From Phascolarctobacterium sp. (GTDB taxonomy: Bacteria; Bacillota; Negativicutes; Acidaminococcales; Acidaminococcaceae): a DNA stretch of 64,000 nucleotides. Made by a program: the position numbers and the translations under genes. Location: NCBI GenBank assembly GCA_030540395.1, contig JAUNWI010000009.1:1-64000 (forward strand), given 5' to 3'. The notes beneath the pieces are model-generated. The model was not told the origin of the DNA, did no database searches, and was given only the letters and a program-made list of their open reading frames with translations. Position 1 is the first letter of the stretch. The number at the start of each line of letters is the position of its first letter. Shown piece by piece: positions 33,063 through 41,908 of this stretch.

Positions 33063-34283
33063 ATGAATTTGAATTTGATAAATAGAGAAGAATATTTGGC
33101 TTGGTTGCACGCTTGGCGCGATAAGCAAATTATTAAGGTGGTATCAGGTGTGCGTCGCTGTGGCAAATCTACCTTATTCAGCTTGTTTAAAAACCAGCTT
33201 TTAAAAAATGGCGTTAGACAAGAGCAAATTATAAGTATCAATTTTGAAGCAATTGAATATGAAGCCTTACAAGATTACCATCAGCTTTATAATTATATTG
33301 TAGAGCGCTTGCAAGAGGGACAGAAAAATTACATCTTTTTAGATGAGGTGCAACACTGCCATGATTATCAAAAGGCGGTGGATAGTCTTTTTATCAAAGA
33401 TAATTGTGATATCTACCTTACTGGCTCCAATGCCTATTTTATGTCGGGTGAATTAGCTACTGTGCTGTCAGGGAGATATGTGGAGCTAAAAATGCTTCCC
33501 TTGTCCTTTAAGGAGTTTGTTTCTGGACTTGAACAAAGGTACTTAAGCTTAAGTTTAGCAGAGAAGTTTAATCTTTACCTGAGCTATGGTGCCTTTCCTT
33601 TCATAGTTCGTTATGACAGCTTTGGTGAAGAAGCAGTGAATTATTTGCAGGATGTATATAACACCATTATATTAAAGGATGTTGTAAATCGTTTAAAGAT
33701 AGCGGATATCACTTCCTTGGACCGTGTTACTAGATTTATGGCTCACAATATTGGTAATATTTTTTCTACCAATAAAATAGTGAATACCATGAAATCGGCT
33801 GGCAAGAGCATTGACAACAAAACCATTGATAAATACCTTCAAGGCTTAGTGGATGCTCTGTTTTTATATCGTGTATCAAGATATAACATCAAAGGAAAAC
33901 AGATATTGACTAATTTGCCAAAATACTTTTTGGTGGATACGGGCATGCGCAACATTTTGACACGCAATAAGGATAGTGATATAGGGCATATTATTGAAAA
34001 CATTACATATTTGGAGCTCATGCGTAGAGGTTATGAAGTTTATGTTGGAGATGTAGAAAAAGGTGAGGTTGATTTCGTAGCGATAAAAAATGGGCAAAAT
34101 GAATATTATCAGATTTCTGCTTCAGCATTAAACGATGCCACCTTGGCGCGGGAGCTGGAGCCGCTGAATAAGATTGGGGATAACTATCCAAAGTATCTGC
34201 TTACTTTGGACGAAATTTTTGCTGATGTTAATTATGACGGCGTTCAAAAATGCAATCTTCTGAAATGGCTTTTGCAAGGATAA
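33063..34283 (+). CDS. AAA ATPase with DUF4143 domain
   Basis: 406 residues. Walker A is VSGVRRCGKSTLF (residues ~28-40), Walker B is YIFLDEVQH and a sensor region reads IYLTGSNAYFMSGELATVLSGRYVELKMLPLSF. The C-terminal DUF4143 module follows (VDALFLYRVSRYNIKGKQI, KYFLVDTGMRN, ENITYLELMRRGYEVYVG), including the nuclease-like VDFVAIK segment. Such ATPases are frequent accessory genes of uncertain role. AT-rich compared with tsf. GAGGTG site. Flanked by direct repeats, so it probably arrived by insertion. Confidence 0.88.
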   Translation: MNLNLINREEYLAWLHAWRDKQIIKVVSGVRRCGKSTLFSLFKNQLLKNGVRQEQIISINFEAIEYEALQDYHQLYNYIVERLQEGQKNYIFLDEVQHCHDYQKAVDSLFIKDNCDIYLTGSNAYFMSGELATVLSGRYVELKMLPLSFKEFVSGLEQRYLSLSLAEKFNLYLSYGAFPFIVRYDSFGEEAVNYLQDVYNTIILKDVVNRLKIADITSLDRVTRFMAHNIGNIFSTNKIVNTMKSAGKSIDNKTIDKYLQGLVDALFLYRVSRYNIKGKQILTNLPKYFLVDTGMRNILTRNKDSDIGHIIENITYLELMRRGYEVYVGDVEKGEVDFVAIKNGQNEYYQISASALNDATLARELEPLNKIGDNYPKYLLTLDEIFADVNYDGVQKCNLLKWLLQG

Positions 34284-34323
34284 CTAAACACAAAAGGTAG
34301 GAGAAATCAAATTATCTGACCTA

Positions 34324-34363
34324 GTGCAGGTTTTTGCGTTATGTGGCGATTAGTTTGACAACT
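34324..34363 (+). repeat. Direct repeat, right copy
   Basis: GTGCAGGTTTTTGCGTTATG… repeats 32813-32854 although no terminator stem precedes it here, which suggests that it was copied from the tsf terminator tail (or the reverse). Confidence 0.7.
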
Positions 34364-34442
34364 AGTTTGCCAACTGAGCTGTCAAAACTTGCCAACAAAA
34401 TTGGAGCAAAGACTTGCAAAGTTGGCAAAAAGTTGCTATAAT
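34355..34442 (+). promoter_or_regulatory. Promoter and TTGNCAAC operator array
   Basis: The promoter is TTGCAA (34414-34419), 17-base spacer, TATAAT (34437-34442). Around it lie TTGACAAC (34355), TTGCCAAC (34367), TTGCCAAC (34389) and the inverse GTTGGCAA (34421-34428, between -35 and -10). This looks like autoregulation. Confidence 0.65.
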
Positions 34443-34488
34443 AAAGATGCTTAAGTATATTATAGGCTTCAAGAGGAGGGCTTGAAGG

Positions 34489-36018
34489 ATGCAAACGGAA
34501 GATTTATGCAAATTAGTTGACAAAATTCAGCACTTGCACTGCGAAATGCAAACTATAGAGCTCAAAGCTGCCAACAAAGGCTGCCCCACTCGTCTTTATG
34601 ATACTTTATCCAGCTTCGCCAATCAGGATGAGGGAGGTATCTTGATATTTGGCATTGATGAAAGCAAGGACTTTGAAGTGGTTGGCGTGTATGATGCGCA
34701 GGATTTGCAAAAAAAAGTTACAGAACAATGCAACCAAATGTCCCCTGTAGTGCGTGCACTATTTACAGTGGCTGAAATAGAAGAAAAGATAATCGTTGCT
34801 GCCGAAATACCAGGCTTTGATGTATCCGAAAGGCCCTGCTTTTATCGCGGGGCGGGGCGCCTCAGAGGTGCGTATATTCGTGTTGGCGATGCCGATGAGC
34901 CCATGAGTGAATACGAAATTTATAGCTATGATGCCTTTCGCAAACGCATTCGTGATGATATCAGGGAAGCTCCCGGCGCAAGGCGCAGCTTTTTTGATGA
35001 AGAAAAGCTGCAGGCGTTTTTGCAGGCAGTGAAAAAGGACCGCAAGCATTTGGCTTTGCATGTGAGCGATGAAGACATTTTGGAGCTGATGGGTGTCACC
35101 ATCAATGGAGTTCCAACCTTGGCTGGTGAATTGTGCTTTTCGAAATATCCTCAAGGCGTATTTCCCCAGCTGTGCATTACAGCGGTGGCCTTGCCCGGCA
35201 AGGAAATGGGAGAGCCTGGGCAGGGAGGAGAACGCTTTTTAGATAACCAGCGTATTACGGGCACCATAGAGGAAATGGTGGCTGAGGCTGTTGATTTTGT
35301 GAATCGCAACAGTCGCCATAGCACCATTATTGATGATTTTGGCAAACGCATTGATAGGGATGAATATCCTTTAAAGGCTGTGCGTGAAGCTGTTTTAAAC
35401 GCTTTGGTGCATCGGGATTATAGCATTCATTCCGAAAGCGTGCCCGTGCGCATAGAAATTTATCGGGATCGCTTGGAAATTATTTCCAGTGGTGGCCTCT
35501 ATGGTAAGCTGACCATCGACTCCTTGGGCAAGGTGCGCCCGGATACCCGCAATACTGCTTTAGCCAATATCTTGGAGCTTATGCATATCACGGAGAATCG
35601 CTACAGCGGCATTCCCACCATCTATTACGAACTGACCAAGGCCAAGATGGCTCCGCCCAAGTTTGCAGTGCGCAGGGGAGAATTTGTAGTGACCTTTATG
35701 AGCAAGATCGCAGCAGCATATGAACTGCCCCAAGTGGAGCCTTTGCAGGTGCGGGAAGCAAGAGCTCCATATTGTGCTCGCATGACCAAGGAGGCTGTGG
35801 AGCCTGTTATGGTGGCGGATGAGAACGAGAGCAAGTTGTTGGCTTTTTGTCGTATGCCACGCAGTCGTCAGGAAATAGTTGACTTTTTGGGCTTTTCTCG
35901 CTATTATTCTATGTCCAAAATCGTCCAACCCTTGCTAGATAGCGGCAAGCTGGCTTTGACATTGCCTGATAAGCCCAAAAGCTCCAAGCAGCGTTACTAT
36001 ACCCTTTTAAAACAATAA
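34489..36018 (+). CDS. AlbA_2 / ATP-binding domain protein, regulator-like
   Basis: 509 residues. The N-terminal AlbA_2 (Schlafen-type) domain reads ELKAANKGCPTRLYDTLSSFANQDEGGILIFGIDE (residues ~24-58), followed by a middle part and a HATPase_c_4-like C-terminal part (LKAVREAVLNALVHRDYSI, VRIEIYRDRLEIISSGGL). A final winged-helix-like ~80 residues could bind DNA. Members are usually annotated as putative transcriptional regulators or ATP-binding proteins. AGGAGGGCTTGAAGG precedes the ATG. Its own promoter is studded with TTGNCAAC sites. Confidence 0.82.
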   Translation: MQTEDLCKLVDKIQHLHCEMQTIELKAANKGCPTRLYDTLSSFANQDEGGILIFGIDESKDFEVVGVYDAQDLQKKVTEQCNQMSPVVRALFTVAEIEEKIIVAAEIPGFDVSERPCFYRGAGRLRGAYIRVGDADEPMSEYEIYSYDAFRKRIRDDIREAPGARRSFFDEEKLQAFLQAVKKDRKHLALHVSDEDILELMGVTINGVPTLAGELCFSKYPQGVFPQLCITAVALPGKEMGEPGQGGERFLDNQRITGTIEEMVAEAVDFVNRNSRHSTIIDDFGKRIDRDEYPLKAVREAVLNALVHRDYSIHSESVPVRIEIYRDRLEIISSGGLYGKLTIDSLGKVRPDTRNTALANILELMHITENRYSGIPTIYYELTKAKMAPPKFAVRRGEFVVTFMSKIAAAYELPQVEPLQVREARAPYCARMTKEAVEPVMVADENESKLLAFCRMPRSRQEIVDFLGFSRYYSMSKIVQPLLDSGKLALTLPDKPKSSKQRYYTLLKQ

Positions 36019-36029
36019 AGAAAAGCTAC

Positions 36030-36072
36030 AGAGCAAATTCAAATGACTGTGTCAGATGATTTGCTCTTTTTG
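36030..36072 (+). terminator. Rho-independent terminator
   Basis: AGAGCAAAT/ATTTGCTCT stem with TTTTTG tail after the AlbA_2 gene. Confidence 0.75.
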
Positions 36073-36160
36073 TGATTAAATATGCTAGTAAAATAATGCT
36101 TGACCATAAAGTTACTATATGGTGTATAGTATATTCATCTTAAAGAAAGAGGTGACTAAT

Positions 36161-36481
36161 ATGACCTGCACTCATGCAAAGTTCCAAATTCCTACCGATC
36201 CCCATGGTAAAAAGCGCTATGAAAGCGCTATGAAGCACGTAGAAGCAGCTAAAAAGGCTGGCAAATCCTCAGAAGAAATTCATGCACTCTTCAAAAAAAT
36301 AATGGAGTTTAACCCGATGGATATTGAATCCATCCCTAAGGATGAAGCCCATGCCAAATATCGCAGTGCCATGATTCACATGAAGGCTGCCTTAGCAAAC
36401 GGCAAGTCCGTCCAAGAAGCCCATGCCATCGCCAAAAAGATTCGCAGCGGTGAAACAACGGGCCATTGCAAAGCCAAATAA
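36161..36481 (+). CDS. Small protein with an internal duplication
   Basis: 106 residues from the ATG at 36161 (AAAGAGGTGA upstream). Two ~45-residue repeats share the pattern K.Y.SAM.H..AA...GKS..E.HA..KKI: RYESAMKHVEAAKKAGKSSE in the first, KYRSAMIHMKAALANGKSVQ in the second. Cys residues stand near both ends (MTCTH, GHCKAK). No domain is recognised. A plausible promoter (TTGACC … TGTATA) lies at about 36100-36130, so it is probably transcribed alone. Confidence 0.65.
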   Translation: MTCTHAKFQIPTDPHGKKRYESAMKHVEAAKKAGKSSEEIHALFKKIMEFNPMDIESIPKDEAHAKYRSAMIHMKAALANGKSVQEAHAIAKKIRSGETTGHCKAK

Positions 36482-36485
36482 GTAA

Positions 36486-36528
36486 AAAATACGTCAGAAG
36501 CTGAAGGTAGCTCTGACGTATTTTTTTG
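36486..36528 (+). terminator. Terminator
   Basis: AAATACGTCAGA…TCTGACGTATTT stem with a long T-run; on the minus strand the A/T flank would also allow termination of the MerR transcript only weakly. Confidence 0.8.
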
Positions 36529-36581
36529 CTTTAAAAGGGTAATTTTCTAGCTGTGTGGACTACATCGGGCATGTTTAGCAG

Positions 36582-37433
36582 TTAGCTAGCTTTAGTAGAT
36601 TGTACCTGAAGGAAAATCAGATTGATATAAGCATTGGTATCGTCATAAAGCCAATGATTTTCAATGGGCAGGACGTAAATATCGCTGCAGGGAGCAAAAT
36701 CATTGCGCTGCATGAAGGCATAAATCTTTTCTTTAAGCTGGACGGCCTGAGCGGAATAAGTACCTTTAAAATAGAGCTCTAAATATAAACCCATGGGTAA
36801 AGGGGTGCGAGGCACCTTATAATGCCCCTTTTGATGCTCAGAAAAAGAAAAGAAGGCTTGGGAACGATTAAAATTGCCGTTTTCAAAAAAGTCCTTTTGA
36901 GCAATAATCCAGCCTGCTTGCTTGTTAACAAAGCCGCGGTTATGAAATACTATTTGAGAATGACGGGCGAATTTAGTGATACGCTTTTTGCTGGTGTCTG
37001 TGTCTAGCACATTCGTCATACGCAATAAGCGTTCTTCTCGCCAAGAAACAGTAATTTGCCCAAGGGGTAAATTCTTATGCTTGGCTATATTTCCCTCTAT
37101 AAAATCAATGGAAGAGATAATCCTTTCGTTCTCTTTGATAAGGCTCTGACATTCAGTGCGCTTTTTCTCAAGCTGCTTGATAAACTCTGTTTTGTTACGC
37201 CGGCTAAGATAGTCTTTTATATCAGAAATAGGGATGTTAAGAGAACGAAAGTTGACGATTATTTCTAGATCAAGGTATTGATTAATGGAGTAATGGCGAT
37301 AACCATTATCACTGATAAAATCAGGGCAGAGTAGCTTAATGCGGTCATAATAAAGCAGTGTTTGTTTAGAAATTCCAAATAAGCTGGCCAGCTCCCCGGC
37401 GGTGAAGCAGTTTTCGAGAGAGATTTTATTCAT
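36582..37433 (-). CDS. MerR-family regulator with GyrI-like effector domain
   Basis: 283 residues. The N-terminal helix-turn-helix is FTAGELASLFGISKQTLLYYDRI (residues ~10-32), then the wing and a long dimerisation helix (EFIKQLEKKRTECQSLIKENERI). The C-terminal ~150 residues look like the BmrR/GyrI ligand pocket (LPMGLYLELYFKGTYSAQAVQLKEKIYAFM…DIYVLPIENHW). It is transcribed away from the NifH-like gene with a shared 121-base control region, so it is the likely activator of that operon. BmrR-type pockets bind bulky, often aromatic or cationic organics, which would suit a tetrapyrrole inducer (inference). Confidence 0.87.
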   Translation of the reverse strand: MNKISLENCFTAGELASLFGISKQTLLYYDRIKLLCPDFISDNGYRHYSINQYLDLEIIVNFRSLNIPISDIKDYLSRRNKTEFIKQLEKKRTECQSLIKENERIISSIDFIEGNIAKHKNLPLGQITVSWREERLLRMTNVLDTDTSKKRITKFARHSQIVFHNRGFVNKQAGWIIAQKDFFENGNFNRSQAFFSFSEHQKGHYKVPRTPLPMGLYLELYFKGTYSAQAVQLKEKIYAFMQRNDFAPCSDIYVLPIENHWLYDDTNAYINLIFLQVQSTKAS

Positions 37434-37450
37434 AATTAGTCCTCTTTAGC

Positions 37451-37492
37451 TTGACAATATATTAGGTATATAGTTTAGAATCAGAACTATAT
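37451..37492 (+). promoter_or_regulatory. MerR-type promoter with 19-base spacer
   Basis: TTGACA (37451-37456), a 19-base spacer, TAGAAT (37476-37481). The overlong spacer is the hallmark of promoters that MerR proteins activate by twisting the DNA. The inverted repeat ATATAGTT…AACTATAT (37468-37475 and 37485-37492) overlaps the -10 box and is a second candidate regulator site. Confidence 0.75.
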
Positions 37493-37554
37493 TATATAAG
37501 ATATTATACCACATTTGATGGATTTCGACTAGAAAAACTTCAGGAGGCTAAAGC

Positions 37555-38361
37555 ATGAAAAAGATCGCTATTTATGGCAAGGGTGGAATTGGTAAGTCTA
37601 CCACTGCTGCAAATTTATCTGCCGCATTGAGCGAAGCAGGCTTGAAGGTTTGCCAAATTGGCTGTGACCCTAAAAATGATTCGACCAGACTGTTATTAGG
37701 GCATATCTGTAAACAAACAGTATTAGACACTGTCCGTGATAAGGAAGAGGTTTTACCAGAGGATATCGTCCATTATGGATATAGGGGCATAAAATGTGTG
37801 GAGGCTGGTGGGCCTGAGCCCGGAGTTGGCTGTGCAGGCAGAGGAATTATTGTAGCTTTGGAGAAGCTGCGCGAACTGGATGTAATCGAGGATGAGGACG
37901 TGCTTCTTTATGATGTATTAGGCGATGTTGTTTGTGGCGGTTTTGCTGTTCCCATCCGTGAGGGCTACGCCAGTGATATTTATATAGTTTCTTCGGGAGA
38001 ATTAATGAGCTTGTATGCAGCAAACAATATAGTAAAGGGTATTAAACGCTTTGCGCAAAGAGGTAATGTTCGTTTGGGAGGCATCATAGGTAATGGCAGG
38101 AATACCCCCAACGAAAAGCAGCTTTTGGAAGCATTTGCCAATAGCCTGAATACAAGGCTGGTTGCGTTCATTCCACGAGATATCGTTGTGAATAAGGCTG
38201 AAAATAATCGTCAGACCGTGCTGCAATATGCACCAGAATCAGCTCAGGCACAGGTGTATCGCGATTTAAGCCAAATAATATTGCATAATGAAGAGCTTGC
38301 TATACCGACACCCATGAGTTTTGAGGATTTGGAAAAGCTGGTGGCAGATTATGGCCATTAA
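37555..38361 (+). CDS. NifH-like nitrogenase-type iron protein (BchL/CfbC class)
   Basis: 268 residues, AGGAGG before the ATG. ATP-dependent [4Fe-4S] reductase: P-loop GKGGIGKST (residues 8-16), Cys93 in GVGCAGRGI and Cys127 in [14 protein letters not shown], which together bind the cluster bridging the dimer, and the Arg in GCAGRG that is ADP-ribosylated in nitrogenases. It would deliver low-potential electrons to the two NifD/K-like proteins encoded immediately downstream (11-base overlap). No nifB, nifE/N or nifV is present, so dinitrogen reduction is unlikely; tetrapyrrole reduction, as in BchL, ChlL or CfbC, fits the chelatase neighbours better. Confidence 0.9.
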   Translation: MKKIAIYGKGGIGKSTTAANLSAALSEAGLKVCQIGCDPKNDSTRLLLGHICKQTVLDTVRDKEEVLPEDIVHYGYRGIKCVEAGGPEPGVGCAGRGIIVALEKLRELDVIEDEDVLLYDVLGDVVCGGFAVPIREGYASDIYIVSSGELMSLYAANNIVKGIKRFAQRGNVRLGGIIGNGRNTPNEKQLLEAFANSLNTRLVAFIPRDIVVNKAENNRQTVLQYAPESAQAQVYRDLSQIILHNEELAIPTPMSFEDLEKLVADYGH

Positions 38362-39637
38362 AACAAAACGCTTTATCTCTAGTCGTAAAAGCTGTAGCTG
38401 TAGCATGCCGGGCGTGTGGCGTGCCGTGGCCTACTGCGAGGGTGTAGTGGTGATTTTTCATAGTCCTAAGGCCTGCGCTCATGTGGCAAGAACCATGGAT
38501 ATTAATGCTCAATATCGGACTATTGCAGATGGTCGGAGGGAGGACGTGGGCCCGGTGCCACTGCTTGCCAGTCAGCTCGAAGAAAAGCATTCCATTTTTG
38601 GTGGTGTGGAGCGTTTGGAGGCTTGCATTGCTTATGCGGTACAAGAATATGCTCCGGAATGCTTGGTGATAGCCAACTCCTGCGTAGCAGGAGTAATTGG
38701 GGATGATGTTGAGTCCGTGGCAAGAAGGGCCGAGGAGCTATATAAGCTGCCCGTTCTGAGCTTGGACTGCTGCGGTTTTTTGGATGGTGAATACTACCAA
38801 GGCTATTACGGGATTACAAAATTACTAGTGGATAGATTTTTGCAGCCCTTGCCTCGTAAAGCAGGGCAGGTTTTGCTCCTTGGTGATAATGGTGGTCCCT
38901 GGGGCCATTATGCCCAGGAAGTGACACGTTTGTTGAATGCCATGGGGGTTAAGGTTTTGGGACAGTTTCCCGGCTACATGCCCTTTAAGGAATTGCCTAA
39001 GGTTGCTACTGCCGAAGCAATCATCGTGTTAGGTGGACGAGGACAGACACATATAGGCTTAAGCACTATTGCCAAGCTTTTGCAGGATAAGCTGGGAATA
39101 CCATATTTGGCTGAATATCCGGTGGGTTGGGAAAATACCAAAAAATGGCTAGTGGATGTGGGGCGGCTGTTAGGTCGTGAGCAGGAAGCTGCAAGGGTTT
39201 TGGCAGAGGAACAGAAGCTTTTTGCCAATCGTTTGCAGGATTATTTAAAGGTAACTAGCAAGAAAAAGACTGTGCTATGCATTGGGCGTTTGTTGCAGTA
39301 TTTTCATCCTGAGGCTGTTTTGACAACTATTCGGCTTTTGCAGCTTGATTTAATGGGTGTTGTGCTTTTGAATGCCTATGACCCTAAGGAAAAGCAAAAA
39401 ATGGTGCAGGAGCTGGGCAAGCATCCTGAGCTGAGACTTTATTCAGCTGAAGAGGGAGAGGCCTTATTAGAAGAGGCTGAGCTTGTTTTGACAACTCATG
39501 AATTACAAAACAAACAAATAAAGCAAATTTTTCTGCCCATGTTGCCCAGGGTTGGTACTAGGGGCGAATTGGATTTTATGGAACTGATTTATCGCAGGTT
39601 ATGTAGCAGGATTAAAGGGGGATTAAGTTATGTCTAA
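38351..39637 (+). CDS. NifD-like catalytic subunit, first of a pair
   Basis: 428 residues from the ATG at 38351, overlapping the NifH-like stop. Three cysteines have nitrogenase-type placement: Cys17 (SCSC), Cys42 (SPKAC) and Cys111 ([11 protein letters not shown]); the 25-residue gap between the first two matches NifK and BchN. The EEKHSIFGG motif lies between them, as in NifD/K. The rest follows the Rossmann-like three-domain layout ([24 protein letters not shown]). No FeMo-co ligand context is apparent. It should pair with the next protein as a heterotetramer served by the NifH-like reductase. Confidence 0.85.
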   Translation: MAIKTKRFISSRKSCSCSMPGVWRAVAYCEGVVVIFHSPKACAHVARTMDINAQYRTIADGRREDVGPVPLLASQLEEKHSIFGGVERLEACIAYAVQEYAPECLVIANSCVAGVIGDDVESVARRAEELYKLPVLSLDCCGFLDGEYYQGYYGITKLLVDRFLQPLPRKAGQVLLLGDNGGPWGHYAQEVTRLLNAMGVKVLGQFPGYMPFKELPKVATAEAIIVLGGRGQTHIGLSTIAKLLQDKLGIPYLAEYPVGWENTKKWLVDVGRLLGREQEAARVLAEEQKLFANRLQDYLKVTSKKKTVLCIGRLLQYFHPEAVLTTIRLLQLDLMGVVLLNAYDPKEKQKMVQELGKHPELRLYSAEEGEALLEEAELVLTTHELQNKQIKQIFLPMLPRVGTRGELDFMELIYRRLCSRIKGGLSYV

Positions 39638-40946
39638 GCTAGGGGCAGGTAATTGGGGTGATGTCTGCAAGCGTGTGGATACATGTGCTCTGACTGGTGC
39701 CGCTGCTTTTGTAGCTGGTATTCCAGGAACGGAAATACTAGTTAATGGCCCCCTTTGGTGCTATTTTTATGCTTTGCGGTATCTAGAGCATGGTGCTAAT
39801 GGAATGGCACAGCGGTTTCATGGCTCACAGCCTGATAATACTGCTGTGGTTTATGGTTCGGAAAAGTATATTTTGGCTGCCTTAAAGCGTCTCCAAAAAG
39901 AGGGCAGTAAGCCAGAGCTGCTGTTTATAGAAAGTAGCTGTTCTATGAGCTTGATTGGTGACGACTTAAATGGAATTGCAGCGAAAGCAGGCTTGAAGTG
40001 TCCTTATGTAACCATGGACTGTGGTGGCCTTTTAGGTGGCTTTGTAGAAGGCTATACCAAGGCAGCCTTGTGTGTGCTGGATAAATGCCTGGACCTGCAT
40101 GCTCAACCCCAGGAGCGTGTTATCAACATTTTAGGTCAAACGGATTTTTATCTGCATGGTAGGGATGATACAGAAGAAATGGTGCGCTTGCTGTGCAAGG
40201 CGGGGTATCGACTGCAGGCAGTGCCGGGTAGCGGCAGCTCCTTAGAGCAGCTTAGACATTTAGGTAATGCCCAGCTAAATATTGTTACGAACGAGGAGCT
40301 GGGGTTACCACTAGCCGAATACCTTCAGAAGCGTTGTGGGACGCCGTATATTTTGGCAGGCTTGCCCTATGGCATAGCTGGCACCCAACGGTGGCTGGAA
40401 GGGATAGCTAAGGCTATGCCTGCCCCTAAGCTTGCAGATGTTTATGCCGAGGCAGAGTCTGTAGAAGAGTATGTAACAAGCTTACTAAATGATGCTCGCT
40501 GTCAATGGGGCGATTTGTGGGCGGATAGAATCATTATTAGTGGTCCCCCTACGCAAGCGCTTTGCCTAGGCGAGACGGTAAGAGGGGAATGGGTTGATAC
40601 TTCGGAGCTTTGGGTTTGCTGTCAAAGGCAGCTGCCTCACACTGCACCAAAGGCTTATTGCCAAGCTGCTGATGTGATTTATGTTAGTGGGGAAAGGGAG
40701 CTTCCCTGGGGTGATATGGCTCAATTTAAGGGAAGCCTTCTGCTTTTGGGGAGCAGCAGTGAAAGCAGTCTGCTTTATCGTCAGGGAAGAACTGATTTCA
40801 TAAATTGCAACATTGCTTTTCCCGCCAACGAAGAAATTTTTCTTACAAATCAACCATTAGTGGGATTGGAGGGAAGCAAGCAGCTTGTCCAAAAATTATG
40901 GAATGCATATATCAGGCTATGCATTCAAAAACAGGGTGAAGTATGA
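39630..40946 (+). CDS. NifK-like catalytic subunit, second of a pair
   Basis: 438 residues, 8-base overlap with the preceding gene, AAAGGGGG upstream. Cys19 (DTCALTG), Cys44 (GPLWC) and Cys104 (ESSCSMSLIGDD) stand 25 and 60 apart, very close to NifK (25 and 58). Both subunits thus carry a full Cys triad, unlike light-independent protochlorophyllide reductase where one subunit uses Asp. The middle portion (INILGQTDFYLHGRDDTEEMVRLL) is a typical NifD/K inter-domain segment. It ends four bases inside the next gene. Confidence 0.85.
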   Translation: MSKLGAGNWGDVCKRVDTCALTGAAAFVAGIPGTEILVNGPLWCYFYALRYLEHGANGMAQRFHGSQPDNTAVVYGSEKYILAALKRLQKEGSKPELLFIESSCSMSLIGDDLNGIAAKAGLKCPYVTMDCGGLLGGFVEGYTKAALCVLDKCLDLHAQPQERVINILGQTDFYLHGRDDTEEMVRLLCKAGYRLQAVPGSGSSLEQLRHLGNAQLNIVTNEELGLPLAEYLQKRCGTPYILAGLPYGIAGTQRWLEGIAKAMPAPKLADVYAEAESVEEYVTSLLNDARCQWGDLWADRIIISGPPTQALCLGETVRGEWVDTSELWVCCQRQLPHTAPKAYCQAADVIYVSGERELPWGDMAQFKGSLLLLGSSSESSLLYRQGRTDFINCNIAFPANEEIFLTNQPLVGLEGSKQLVQKLWNAYIRLCIQKQGEV

Positions 40947-41908
40947 AAAAGATAATTTTTGTATTTATGTTAATTATTTGTGGTTTTCTGTTGGGCTGTG
41001 GCACTGGTACGAAGCCTTTACAAGAAGAATCACAGCCCCATGTAGCCTATTCGGTTATAGATGATGCTGGTCGTAAGCTAAGCTTTGAGCGTAAGCCTGT
41101 ACGCATTGTGTCACTAACCTATGGCACGGACGAAATCCTAGTGGAATTAGTAGACTGGAAAAGGATACGAGCCTTTAGCCGCTGGGCCGGAGACAAGGAA
41201 ATCAGCTTCATCACCAGGGAACAGCTCATTGATGTGGGGTGCAAGGTAAACGATAATCTGGAGGCGATTTTGAAGCTGGAGCCAGATTTAGTGGTGGCTT
41301 CAGCTGCTACAAGCTATGATGTTGTGCAAAGCTTAGAAAATATTGGTATCAAGGTTTATATTGCTCGAAGCCCGCATAATTATCATGAGATGTGCGAAAA
41401 AATACTCAGATTGGCTGAGGCTGTTGGTGAAAAAGCACAGGGTGAAGCAATGGTCAGCAGGATGAATGAGCGCATGGAGGCCTTAGAGCAAAGGCTTAGT
41501 AAGCTGCCCAATGAAAAGCGCAAGGTGGCAGTTGCCTTTAATTTTACCTCTGCCATGGGGCGCAGGGGTGACTTATTGGATGACATGCTGACCATGGCAC
41601 ATGTGATCAATGGTGCAGCAGCTGTAACACCACCCATCAGTGAGCATGGTTCAGTAACCATTAGTAAAGAAATGGTGGTGGGCATCAATCCGGATGTTTT
41701 TTTACTTCCGACTTGGAATTATAACAACAAGCAGGATGTACGTGGCTATGCCTATGAGGTTAGGCATGACCCTGCCTATAAAGATATAAAAGCAGTCAAG
41801 AATAATCAAATTAAATTTGTTTCCGATAGATATCGCTACGTTGCCAGCCAACACATAGTAGAAGCAGTGGAGGCAATCGCTCGCACTATTTATCCGGAGC
41901 TGTTTTAA
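40943..41908 (+). CDS. Periplasmic-binding lipoprotein (BtuF/FhuD type)
   Basis: 321 residues. Lipoprotein signal with lipobox LLGC (Cys ~19), then a Peripla_BP_2 fold: DDAGRKLSFERKPVRIVSLTYGTDEILVEL, DLVVASAATSYDVVQSLENIGIKVY and PDVFLLPTWNY. Proteins of this class bind cobalamin, haem, siderophores or metals for an ABC importer, but no matching permease or ATPase is adjacent. ATGA overlap with the NifK-like gene, so it is part of the same translational unit; it probably binds the pathway's substrate or product in the periplasm (inference). Confidence 0.85.
   Translation: MKKIIFVFMLIICGFLLGCGTGTKPLQEESQPHVAYSVIDDAGRKLSFERKPVRIVSLTYGTDEILVELVDWKRIRAFSRWAGDKEISFITREQLIDVGCKVNDNLEAILKLEPDLVVASAATSYDVVQSLENIGIKVYIARSPHNYHEMCEKILRLAEAVGEKAQGEAMVSRMNERMEALEQRLSKLPNEKRKVAVAFNFTSAMGRRGDLLDDMLTMAHVINGAAAVTPPISEHGSVTISKEMVVGINPDVFLLPTWNYNNKQDVRGYAYEVRHDPAYKDIKAVKNNQIKFVSDRYRYVASQHIVEAVEAIARTIYPELF

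Noticed and set aside
37555-40946. True nitrogen-fixing nitrogenase
   Set aside because: No nifB, nifE/N or nifV in the window, NifD/K-like subunits are short (428-438 residues), and no cofactor-ligand motif is visible. Chelatase neighbours point to tetrapyrrole chemistry.
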